Source: Melieria omissa | Taxonomy: Eukaryota > Arthropoda > Insecta > Diptera > Ulidiidae | DNA: 64,000 nt | Assembly (NCBI GenBank): GCA_963971225.1 | Contig: OZ020267.1 | Coordinates: 125,764,068 to 125,828,067, forward strand | Direction: 5' to 3' | Notes under the pieces: model-generated | What the model saw: only the letters and a program-made list of their open reading frames with translations | Database searches by the model: none | What the model was told of the DNA's origin: nothing | Part shown: positions 1 through 10,985 of the stretch, piece by piece | Numbering within the stretch: position 1 is the first letter of the stretch | How the letters are laid out: every line of letters starts with the position of its first letter | Made by a program: the position numbers and the translations under genes

Positions 1-85
1 ACAGATAGTAGGATAGAATTGCCTGCAGAAGGATTCCGTTTTCTAGACGTTGGTAGCCGAGTAGTGCTACCTACAAGTTAAGTAT

Positions 86-165
86 AAATAAAATAAAATA
101 AAATAAAATAAAATAAAATAAAATAAAATAAAATAAAATAAAATAAAATAAAATAAAATAAAATA
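86..165. repeat. (AAAAT)n microsatellite
   Basis: About 16 near-perfect tandem copies of the pentamer AAAAT. The flanks are AT-rich noncoding DNA. No gene lies between here and the MITE at 531. Confidence 0.95.
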
Positions 166-530
166 TAATCACCTATTTAAAAAAAAAAACCGAAGCTATC
201 AAAATATCACAAAAAAAAAAAATTATTTAAAGTACTATGTTGATAGTTTAAGGGGTTACGCCACTGTAACCGCTCAAAAAAAAGGGTTTTTTGGGATTTT
301 TTTCCTCGCTTTCAAAAAGTTTGTAGAAGAAGTTATTCACAGGTATTATTGGACACATATTAGACTTTATTTTGGAATTTTTTTGACACAGCAATATCAA
401 CATATAGGTGGCTCCACTGCATCCTCCTAGGCTATGTTTTCCCTGCAGGGCTTCACGGCACGCAGCACTGAAGGTGCAATTTTGAATCTGCGACAAAATA
501 AAAAATTCCTATTAATCTAGAGGCTTTTTG

Positions 531-688
531 CTAGAGAAGATCGGGTGGATTTTTAAAAATATTGATTTTTAAAATATTGGCGGGAGTTTTAAAAAATTTT
601 TTGATTTTTGAGGTAAAAAATGACATGTCTTTTGTTAATTAAAAATCAACAAATCGAGTTATCAAAAATTCCACACGATCTTCTCTAG
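531..688. mobile_element. Short MITE with ~20-bp terminal inverted repeats
   Basis: The left end reads CTAGAGAAGATCGGGTGGA and the right end is its inverted copy with one mismatch (CTAGAGAAGATCGTGTGGA on the opposite strand). The 158-bp interior is AT-rich and noncoding. This is the shape of a non-autonomous DNA transposon. I could not fix the superfamily because the target-site duplication is not clear; it may be only a few bases such as CTAG, TA or TTG. Confidence 0.7.
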
Positions 689-1014
689 ATAATGTTATTG
701 TTAAGATCCAGTCAAAATTTTAAGTCAAAATATTGAAAATTGTTCGAGGTGTGCTGCGTGCCATTTTGAAAAATCGTGTTTCGAGAAAAACGCGTTCAAA
801 GTTTTGGGAATGGGTTTCTATGGGCATAACTGAAAAATTCGAGATGCAAAAATTGTTTACCATTAGTCGGCAATGCCAGGACCATAGAGCTGGCCTTCAA
901 GGTTCAAAAATGCCTCATTCGCCTCCTTCCTGACTGATTTATTGAGCGAGCGCGCCTCTTTCGCCGCGTCGCTCAAAGCGGAAAAGTTCGCGGAAGCGAG
1001 AACGTCGGAACGTT

Positions 1015-1247
1015 GGAATGGACCTACAGTTTTATGCCGATTCCGAACGGCGAGTTGGGAGCTTTTTCATAGGCAATTTGTTTTCTCAGAGGTTTGGCAT
1101 TTCCTGCTGAGAGGACAGCCGCCGAAAGAAAAATTGTTGTTTTTCTTTTTTTATTTGGTGTTAACGCAACGGAGTCTTGAACCTGAGTTCGAGCGCCGCA
1201 TTTGACTCGCGGCCCAACGCACCAGCCAACTGTGCCACGGCGACTCA
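1015..1247 (-). repeat. tRNA-derived SINE, subfamily A, copy 1
   Basis: Read on the minus strand, it starts with a tRNA-like head (CCGTGGCACAGTTGG resembles an A box, followed by a degraded B box near 1170). The body near 1021-1060 contains GACCTACAGTTTTATGCCG. The same body and head recur at 25232-25555. The 3' end is less certain than in that copy. Confidence 0.7.
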
Positions 1248-1249
1248 TA

Positions 1250-3245
1250 AATACTTAAACAATAACAATTTCACCATCTGTTTAATTGAATTATCTAGAA
1301 AGCGTCAGTTGAACGTCAACAGTAGACTGACGTGGTAAGCGAGCCAATCCTGTCATGTTTCTACCTCCGTGCTGAGATTTTTATGTGATTGCTCAAACAC
1401 AGTTACTGAAAATTTGCCATGAATGTTGCACAGCAATTCAAATGTTTTAAACTTACATACACACACACACACGTGTCGTATGCACAAATATTCATACTTA
1501 TGTATGTGCATGTGAATACGAACAAACCGGCAAATCCCAATTGTCCATTTTGAACATTCAATGGTGAACGTAAATCTTCGTTAGAATACTGCGAACTACA
1601 TAAGTCAGCATTTGAAAATGGCCAACAGTAAGCGGCACGTAGTGCAAAAACAAAACAAAAAAAAATCAAAATCAAAGGGAAAATCAAAAACAAAACCAAC
1701 AAGTTACGACCAAAACATGCACAGCCATCTACGTGGCGGCGGCAAATCGTTTCGCCACCAGTAGCGGCCGGTGAATGTTGGTGAAATATGAATGCAAATG
1801 GCCGTGAAACTGTTGGCGAGCGCCAACAACAAAACGACGCGCAATAAATGCGCCGAACTGCGCCCGGCACACGCGCCTAAACGGCCAACGGCCAACGGCC
1901 AATAGAACGCAATGCAAATATTTAGTGCTGCCGCCAACAAACCGCACACTGTACAACAACAAAAATACGATGCTGCGAAATATCGACAGCCAAACGGTGG
2001 CCGACGCGTCGCAATTGCTGCGCTATTTACGTTGCGGCTTAACACGGCCGCGTGCACAAAAGTCGCTCAAATCAAAGTACAGCGCAGCAAAAAACCAAAT
2101 CGCAGCTCGACGTAAAACTAAAAAAAAAGTATGGGGGCGACGTGGAAATTGTTTGAAGTTTTTTGCTGTTGCAGCAAAATATTTCGATAGATGTTTGCAA
2201 CTTTGACCGTGTGTGTGTGCAATGCAAACCGATGAAAGCGGGCGTGGATGGGGGGGTGGGGCAGGAAATAAATACAACAGAGTCTGCAGCGAATAAATAT
2301 GAAAAGCAATGCAATGCAACAAACGAAATGTGAATATGAAAGCGAATATGAATGTGAATATGAATTTTTGGAGTTGGGAAGGAAGTTGCGGGATTTGATA
2401 ATTTCATAGGATTTTGGCGATTCATTACACTGCACAACAAAATCAAACTTTTTTTAAATCATTAACAATAACAATAAGTTTTCTATTCATGTATATTATA
2501 TCTAGAGCTTTCTTTTGTGCGGTGACTTATAGTGAAATTTTGCGTTCAAAATTTTTCCCATACACACTAACCCTCAAAAATGAAGTTTTGTAGGAGATTT
2601 TAGAACCAATTTTAATTAAGTACGAAATAAACACTTAAACACATTTTCAGTTTTGGCTTAATTCTGGCGTTCAAGTTAATTTCTGAGGTTTTATGTATTC
2701 AGAGACCTATAGTAGAATTTTATCACGAATTTTTTCGTCGTTCATTTTGTCCTTAAAAAATTCGGTTTTACAGGACATTTTTCGCATTTTAGAAAAAAAA
2801 GGGTCAAATTGACCCACAAAAATGGGAGCTACAGGGTTAAAATTCTCCACAAAAATTTTCTTCGTAGTATTTTACATCAAATTGCTGAACACATCATGTA
2901 CCTAAAATGTGAGGTTAAATGGTTTTCGTATGTCGATTCACCAAAAGAATAAGCAAAAAGGGGAAAACTTTGACAACCCCTTAAAAAAAATTTAAAAGTA
3001 AACTTTCAAAACGCCGATACACGTATATTTTGTTTTTGCCCCCTCTACCAGAATCCGTTGTCAGAACCTTTTTTTTTTTTTGTGTTGTGCAGTGTTATTA
3101 GCTACGAGGGTTATTTGAGTGTTGGCAGCTCGACTTAGTAGCCGCCTGTGACATGTTGTTATTGTCTACGCGGAAACTATTTTCTAACTTTGTCAAAAAT
3201 CCATCAAAATCGTCAGGAATCTAAGGTTCAGGGGTGAACGATTTG
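1250..3245. other. Noncoding stretch, no gene recognised
   Basis: Contains a short CA tract near 1457-1473 and a relatively GC-richer segment at about 1700-2110. The open frames there on both strands overlap each other, have skewed composition and resemble no family I know. The rest is AT-rich. It could be regulatory DNA of a gene outside the window, but nothing in it shows this directly. Confidence 0.5.
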
Positions 3246-3579
3246 AACTAGAGTCTTAGCAATTAATCGGCATCGCCATTGCTAGTATCGGCCACAAAAA
3301 TTGGGATTGGCATTGGTCTATTTTCCTGCTTTAATTTTTTAGCTGAATTAAACAATTTTTAATTTTTACTTTAATTTAACTAAAATTTTAATTTTTTCGT
3401 TTTTGTGTTATATATGAGATATATGTTTAAAAAAATATATATTTATTGTTTGTGATTGAATCTATTCGTTTTATTTCTTCTACGGAATCGGCAACGGCCG
3501 ATTTTCGCCCTTCCGACCGATTAAACGGCATCGGCACCGGAATTGGCAAAAAAGTGGAAATCGGTCGAACTCTAGTTTA
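3246..3579. repeat. Possible MITE (weak)
   Basis: The ends carry ACTAGAGT at about 3248 and its inverse ACTCTAGT at about 3570. Next to each lie several degenerate copies of ATCGGCA and its inverse. No convincing target duplication was found, so this is a weak call. Confidence 0.3.
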
Positions 3580-3788
3580 ATTATGAAAATTGTCCCTGTC
3601 CAAATTGTCCAAGTCGAGGGTATCCACTTGGGCCTCTAAGGCCCTTTGTGATGCCAAGTGCGAATGAGAGTTTGTTCTATTTCTCTCTCTCTCTCTGCAA
3701 ACCAGTTGAGCTGTCATGTAATGTTGAAGCTGTCTTGCCAAGTGGCAATAGTGTACAACTTGGTCAAAACACATTGAATAGTTACTTC

Positions 3789-3948
3789 CAGTGGTGCACA
3801 CAGGGGGGTTTTTGGGGTTCAAACACCCACCGCCCCAAACACCAAAATTTCTGTTACAAAATATGGTTTCAAATGGTATTTGGCTCAAAAATTGTACGCA
3901 AACCCCTCTCAACCCCTCCCCCAAAATGAAATCCTCTGTGCACCACTG
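3789..3948. mobile_element. hAT-type MITE, copy 1, with perfect 8-bp target duplication
   Basis: The terminal inverted repeats are CAGTGGTGCACACAGG at the left and CCTCTGTGCACCACTG at the right. The element is flanked on both sides by the same 8 bases, GTTACTTC (3781-3788 and 3949-3956). An 8-bp duplication and a CAGTG start are hallmarks of the hAT superfamily. The 160-bp interior has no coding capacity. Related copies are at 17235, 25982 and, as a remnant, 35690. Confidence 0.9.
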
Positions 3949-3956
3949 GTTACTTC

Positions 3957-6202
3957 ATACACACAGAGACTTCGTAAACTTGTAGTAAAACTAAGCATGT
4001 CGATTTTAAAGACCCCATTTCGATTCCACATATTTTCCAAACTTCAAATCATAGATGCAACTTTAACTCGTTCTGTACAAATAAATAAATTATATACACA
4101 AACTTATGTAGCATACATATTTACGTACGAATAAGAGCAAAGAGCATTGCGCTCGGGCAAAAGAGAATTAGCTCATTGAATAGTTTAATGAGCCATAAAA
4201 TGTGTCCATATCACTTTCAGTTCCTACAAATTATGCTTTTACAACCTTATCGTCTCACTGTATTCGGTTTATTGCCGTCTTTTATTTACATTCGCTGTGT
4301 CTGTGTCTGGTCGGGAAAATATGCATTTCAATCGTCTCGTGCATGTGTGTAGATATGTAAGTCAGCTTCTAGTGATTAAATGCGTAATGACTTTTATGGC
4401 TCACTGATATTTACGGCCTATTTTAAAGGCGCTTTTGTTGTCTTTGCTTTTGTGTATTAACTGTAGGTGTTGCAGTTACATCCATATGTGTATTTGTATA
4501 AGCAGATGTATGTAAATATATATTCAAGTGTATGCAACTTCGTTGAAATTGTATGTGTTCGCAAGTAGATTGAGCTGAAATTCTTTTCGAGTTGAAGGAT
4601 TTTGAGATTAGGAACATTTTAGTGTCACCGACATTATGTTGTTGGGGGATTTGAAAGTTTATAAGAAAATACGTTTGACTTGGGCATTTGTAGATTACGA
4701 CCTGAAAGAGTTTGATTGTCTATGCTCTCGTTTTTGGTAAACACTCGAACACTTCGAGCACAGAATGCCTTTTTCATAGACAGCTTGTTGTGCTTTGATT
4801 TACTCTGACGTCGGCAGCAAGGTGCTTATAGTTTGTACATATGGGAAATGTCCAAGGAGAGAGAGGAACTATCTCTCTGTAATGCATAGCGCGCTAGAAC
4901 ATCGTGTCAACGTGGAATGACTGAGATACTCTGTTGGAACGGTTTGGCCGAGGGAGAACCCGGAGTGATGGCATAATCGAAGATCATTCTTAACCTTTAA
5001 CTGCTGACGTGCTTTCTCACGGTCTCTCATCATCCCCTTTCTTCCGCTCGGTTATCAAAAGTAGCTCAGTAGCTTCAAGCTCAGTTGCGCACGCACCATC
5101 GATTGATGTTTGATGTGATGTTTTTATTGCGAAGAGCAAATTAGGTGAGTATGATCGATTTGAAAATCGACATCAACAGTATTTTTTTTTTAATTTTGTT
5201 TAAGAAAAATCAATAAAATAAAGAATGAAGGAAACATCATCGATTTGGAATAAGCGAACATTTAATTTAGAGCAATCTCATCCTCAAAAGTCTGCAATCA
5301 TGATAGAACCTTTAAATATAGAAATTACCGTTAAACCTTTAAATATGGAATTAGAAATATAGATATAGAAAAAAAAATAGACGTATGAACCCATCAAGGG
5401 TTTTGGTAGCAGACATGCAAGAAGATACTATGATTCTACGGGGCAGAAGAAGAAAAATCTCGCAAATTTAATATCAAATGTTATTGTTGTTCAATCCATT
5501 TTTGCCTTCAATGCGCTAAGCAAGTCTGTACACAATGTGCTTAAATTTTAAGAAAATTTGAGTAGGGCAATTTTTTGTTTTTAAATGAATACTGGAGACA
5601 TTTGTTTTTTACGATTGCCTGTTAATTAATATTCAATAAAAAGTTGAATTCATATTGATTTAGAAGAATTTATTTCGATTTGAATTTAATAGTTTACTTG
5701 ATAACATATCAAAGTGTTTTCGAAAGAGGAAATCGAATTTGTTAATCAAAATTAAAATATAAATAATCTACAGTTTCACTTTCATTGTTAAAGGTCAATG
5801 ATTAATAATAATTAAAGGTTAATTGTTAGAGGTTAATTTCAGTCATTAAAGGTTTATGATTAGAATACCAAGAGCTATCAATTCCAAAGTTCCCATACCA
5901 CTCATAAGCAGCCATGTATCGGGATGTGGGGAGATTCAACAATGGGTATTGCAAGGATCTTTTTAATATTAGGAAGGATATAGAGTTGAAAGATTGAGGT
6001 CATTTCTAATAAGATTCCGTTCGGAGTTTTTAGAAAGAATTTTCGCAAACGACTTTGAACCATTCGAAACTTTTAGCGTTTTCTAATCGGGCTTTAATAT
6101 TACTAGTATTACTAGGACTATGACCACATATGTAAATTTGTGAAGTGGTTCGGTTCAGTGATTCATCAATATTCTCAAACCACTCGTTGGGTTCATTAGC
6201 TG
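3957..6202. other. Noncoding stretch
   Basis: AT-rich DNA with no coding region or recognised element. Around 5790-5864 there are a few degenerate copies of a TTAAAGGTTAATGATTA-like word. Otherwise I see nothing in it. Confidence 0.5.
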
Positions 6203-6899
6203 GTGATGTAATGTAATGCAATGTTATGTAATGTAATGTAATGTAATGTAATGTATTGTGATGTGATGTGATGTGATGTGATGTGATGTGATGTGATGTG
6301 ATGTAATGTAATGTAATGTAATTTAATGTAATGTAATGTAATGTAATGTAATGTAATGTAATGTAATGTAATGTAATGTAATGTAATGTAATGTAATGTA
6401 ATGTAATGTAATGTAATGTAATGTAATGCAATGTAATGTAATGTAATGTAATGTAATGTAATGTAATGTAATGTAATGTAATGTAATGTAATGTAATGTA
6501 ATGTAATGTAATGTAATGTAATGTAATGTAATGTAATGTAATGTAATGTGATATGATACAATATGATGTGATGTGATTTGATGTGACGTGATGTGATTTG
6601 ATTTGATTTGATTTGATTTGATTTGATTTGATTTGATTTGATTTGATTTGATTTGATTTGATTTGATTTGATGTGATGTGATGTGATGTGATGTGATGTG
6701 ATGTGATGTGATGTGATGTGATGTGATGCGACGCGATGTGATGTGATGTGATGTGATGTGATGTGATGTGATGTGATGTGATGTGATGTGATGTGATGTA
6801 ATGAAATGTATTGCAATGCGATATAAAGAAATGTTATGCAATGTATTGTAATTTAAAGGAATGTTATGTAATATAAACAAATTTAATTCAATGTAATGT
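6203..6899. repeat. Pentanucleotide satellite (TGTAA/TGTGA/TTTGA)n
   Basis: Almost 700 bp of uninterrupted 5-bp tandem repeat. Three variants occur in homogeneous blocks: TGTAA (to ~6240), TGTGA (~6246-6303), TGTAA (~6304-6547), a short mixed zone, TTTGA (~6597-6670) and TGTGA (~6671-6797), then a degenerate tail. Because 5 is coprime with 3, all minus-strand frames stay open as long His-Tyr-Ile-Thr or His-Ile-Thr-Ser frames. These are artefacts of the repeat, not genes. Confidence 0.97.
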
Positions 6900-6954
6900 T
6901 AGTATAAATTAATGAAAGAATATGTTTTCGATTGGACCCTTGAGCAGTGAAGAA

Positions 6955-7208
6955 TTTTGTTATAAAGCATCGTCGAATCATTATTAGAGAAGTTGCTGAA
7001 GACGGGAGTTGATGTTATATGGGTTAGCACATGCTTTGCAATTTTTTTTAGATGTTTTGGTCATAAAATGTGTGACACTGAAGTTTGTTACAAAATTGAT
7101 ATATTCCGATCAAAAAGAGCCATCGATTTGTTCAAAAGTGTCATAACTGGTGACGAAATATGGGTAAATGGTTACGCCTCGAAACCAAAGCCCAAGCATT
7201 CCAATTAA
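6955..7208 (+). mobile_element. Eroded mariner transposase fragment
   Basis: Plus-strand translation gives, with frameshifts, pieces typical of the middle of mariner transposases: HRRIIIREVAED, then RAIDLFKSVITGDEIWVNGY (the family's ITGDE-W block around the first catalytic Asp), then KPKPKHSN. The surrounding sequence is full of stops and no terminal repeats are visible, so it is an old dead fragment. Confidence 0.6.
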
Positions 7209-10109
7209 ATCATTTCTTTTTGATAAAAAACAACTGCCGAGCATATTAAAACATGTATAATGTTTATAAATATTCATACTTATATTTATAAGTAAACTTG
7301 ATATGCAACATGGCTGATTATATCATCTTATATCAACTGTATTAACTTAAACAAAAAATCGAATGAAATGTCAAAAGTTGCCTTTCTTTAGAACCAATCT
7401 CGTTTATTTACTCCTCCATATCTTGTACGTCTAAATATTTACATATGTGTATCTAACTGCTCACGTAGGGCACCTAGGAAGTCACACCATATTTTAATGG
7501 AATAAATATTTAAACGCTGTCATTGTGTTTGAGGTTTTACTTTCGAAAATTGCATAACGCCCGAGCGGCGCGCACTCTGCACTTTCCATTACATATTGTA
7601 AATTTATATTAACACTGGGTCACACATACATACTTACATACACGGCCATACATAAATGTGCCCAAAGTTTGTGCAAACAAAACATATGCACAAAAATATA
7701 TATTTATATAGGTACGAGAAAGTAGATGAGGACCCCAAAGCAAAACGTTGCGAACTTCCACTAAAAGCATCCCGCAAATTGAAGCGTAAACAAAACAAAA
7801 ACCAAACGAAAAAAAACGTTGGAAAATGCAGTAAATATGCGTAAATATTGACGCTGCCCTCTGGGAGTCGACGTGCCGACGCGCTGCAGTGTGCGGGATA
7901 ATTGCAATTTGATATCAGTTTTGTAGCGGTGTTGCTTTCGCAGGATGCAAATACATACTTCATTGTTTTAATTTTGATGCAACGCTCTGAACGTGGCGGG
8001 CGCAATCGCGCTTCCTCGACGTTATTGTTGGGTTAGTTGGCTGGCGTTGCATATGTGTGTCCATGTGTAGATGTGTGCGTATGTGAGAGTGAGAGGTGCT
8101 AAAAAGCGAGAAAGGCAGGCAATCACCTATGTTGGCTGATGTGTGTATGCAGTTGTTAACAGTGAAACCAACAAAAAATTGCCATATTAAAATTTTAATA
8201 AATCCTTTTAACGCGCACCAAGTCACGGCGAATTTTGTTTAGCAGCACATTTGCTGCTCGAAGCGATGGCAAAGTGTGCAATAAAAACGTTAACGTCTGC
8301 TGATAAGTTGTGGGTGCTAGTCGAATTGACGGGATTGGCGAACATGTAAACTTTTTGCAGATATTTTTTCATGTATATTGAAGTTATGGTAGTTGAATTG
8401 ATTAGCCGAACCAAAATTGATTGATTTTCAATGTGGAATAAACATCAATAATGTTTTTTTGTGTTTATCCTTTAGTTTCCAAGTGGACTTGTAATTATTT
8501 ATTAAAGTTAGACATTCGAACTGCGAAACTATAGGATTTCTAATATTTCTAAGATTTTTCGAATAATAGATATATCTTGTATAGTTATACAGACAGATAT
8601 ATAGATTATCTATTATGGATAAGAATCTCAGCTGAATGCTTTTATGATTTCTTTGAACATAACTTTTTCAGATATGAATCTAAAATTTTTGTTTTTAAGA
8701 TGTGCGAACAAGCTGGAAAGTCCCACGATATATTTCAGGTCGCTAGCCTTTCTGATTTATGTGGGGCTGTGAACTGGTTCTGAATCGAACATTCAGGGTG
8801 TAAACCGGTTCTAAGCCGAACCATTAGACTTGTTGGTGATTTGATGCGAACCAAAAACCGAACCAATATAATTTTCACAATTCTGTACTGTAATAAGAAA
8901 TGAAACAATACAATTTTCGAATTTCAATATTGAACCAAAAACCAAACCATCATACCTTCAATAGCGGTTCCCGTTTAAGTCGATTCAGATAATTTAAACA
9001 AAATCATTTTGAATATATTTAAATGTAAATTAAAGGTAAACATTTACTCCTTATTTATTTTGAGTACAATTTGCCCAAAGCTTTTATTGAACACATTTGA
9101 TAATTCTTAACAATTCTATTTTTTTTTTCATTACTAAAAAAATAAATTCTCATTTTTTGCTATTTTTTTATTTAAAAATAAATGTTTGCATGTCTACAAA
9201 GAAAATGTTATAAGTATGTTTTTTATGTTCAAGAATGAGTTCGAACCGGTTCATGAACCGAATTGAATACATGAACCATTTCACAAATTTGTAGCCCCGA
9301 GGATAAGAAGTTAGGAAAAGTCGACATTTCTCAAAATTACCCTTCAACATTCGCTGTTCGGGCCTTCTGAATATCGAAGGCTTTTTATTATTTTATTTTT
9401 ATTATTTATATTATATATCGATGGGTTTTTTCAATTAATAAAAGTTTCGTCCTTATTTTTTAAGATGTTTTTTATTATAAATTAATAAAAAAATGTATAC
9501 ATTTTTGTTTTGGGTTTAGCTAACTACTTGTATCCATTATTAAAAATTATCTGAAAAGCTTTAAGTAAACTGAGCCTCACATCTATGAAGAATCACTGGT
9601 AAAATGAAACATTGGCATCAGAAGCCATTTCGTCGTCGCAGAAAGCGTGTGTCGTATGTTCCATTGAATTAAATAGCACATACGTTAATCGTTTTCTCAG
9701 ACGACGATTTGTTCTCTTAAAAATTAGTTTAAGTTGCACTAGTCGGTCACGCATAGACAGACCAGTCAGGTTTATAGCGATAGCAGATGAAGCTACAGAG
9801 ACTACATTACACTATGAATAAACGAGCACTACTACCGAACAAGAAAATGGAGCAAATGTATGCCTGAAAGTTTCATCACCAAATGCAGGTTCATGAAACT
9901 GAGATACCCTGGTTGTGTCAGCCATTTTCAAACGCCGGACAGTAGCCGAGAAGGTGCTCTATACTACCTCCTCGTCGCCTCTTGCAACATTTGATGGTAG
10001 GTGTCCACTATCTACGAAGCCCTTCTTCCGACCTCAACATAAAGATGGCAGCATTCGTTAACAAACAGATAGGAAATTTGTTGGCGTCTCTTTTCGAAGG
10101 TACTGACCA
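7209..10109. other. Noncoding stretch
   Basis: AT-rich, with CA-type microsatellite patches near 7620-7700 and 8050-8090. A cluster of AACCGGTT-like words lies at 8769-8960 and 9238-9285. No coding region is recognised. Confidence 0.5.
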
Positions 10110-10360
10110 AAATTTGTTTGAAAATGGTTTGAGTCAATCGATGTTCGAGTTTTTGTAAAAATTAAAAAAATCGAGTATAGAGAAGCCATTAAAAATTTGT
10201 ATTTGCAACTAAATTTAGACGTGTTCTTTCTTGCTTCTTCAACGATGAACATTCGGAACGTCCAGAAACTATAACTACTGACAAAAACGCAGTTCAAGTT
10301 CTCTAAATGGTGCTAGACAGCTGTCAAATTGAAGTGAAAGAAGAATGAGTCCAAAGAACC
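10110..10360 (+). mobile_element. Eroded mariner transposase N-terminal fragment
   Basis: Plus-strand translation gives IEYREAIKNLYL and then, in another frame, FFNDEHSERPETITTDKNAV followed by a VLDSCQIEVKEE-like stretch. These match the N-terminal helix-turn-helix region of mariner transposases (the D-x-x-R-S/x-x-R-P-x-T-x-T-x-x-N block). In-frame stops and frameshifts show it is inactive. No terminal repeats were identified. Confidence 0.5.
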
Positions 10361-10699
10361 GGAGTACCTATACCGGCTAAATAAAAAATTCAAATTTTCT
10401 CACAAAAATCTAATAATTTATTTGTAAGACTCAATTACGATTGCAATTATATTCAAAATGGGGAGGTTAATGGGATTCCGAAAATACATTTTGATTTTTG
10501 CTTCGTAGAAACCCAAAAGTTGATAACCTCACAACTCCGATTGTAGGGGAGGCGCCCTCTGGTAGCGAACTTTTGAACTTTAATTAATTTTGTATTTTTT
10601 ACACTCAAGAATGTTGACGATCGCTGAATAAATTACTTAAATCGGTTGAGTATTTTCCGAGATACGATGTTTTCTTGCTCACTCAACAACTACATTTAC

Positions 10700-10980
10700 A
10701 AGTGGGGAGCCAATTGCATAGAAAATGGCCAATTTTGTATGGCAGCGCCCTTAAGACTTGGTGATAGCGGGTAGGTATGTTTGAAAAAAACATTCGGAAG
10801 GGAAAATAAATGGATGTCGATCATACGTTTGACACGGCCGGGGGCAACCTGGGAGCAGTGGGAGCCTATTTTATAAAAACGACCATTTTGTATGGGAGCC
10901 CCATCAAGGGTTGGAGATAGGGTATAAATATGTTTGAAATAAATGTTCAGTAGAGAAAACTAGTGGGGTCATTCATATAT
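10700..10980. repeat. Two diverged tandem copies of a ~140-bp unit
   Basis: Both copies contain, in the same order, GGGAGCC or GGAGCC, a CCA(A)TTTTGTATGG(G)AGC(G)CC block, a TTGG..GATAGGG block and TATGTTTGAAA. The first copy starts near 10705 and the second near 10858. The repeat is probably part of a dispersed noncoding element. Confidence 0.5.
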
Positions 10981-10985
10981 GTTAA

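Noticed and set aside
1403..2446. Clustered minus-strand frames of 60-155 residues
   Set aside because: They overlap in different frames, contain Phe/Cys/Ile-rich low-information sequence, and show no domain, signal or splice logic.
6196..6880. Overlapping minus-strand frames rich in His-Tyr-Ile-Thr and His-Ile-Thr-Ser
   Set aside because: They are readings of the 5-bp satellite, which keeps several frames open at once.
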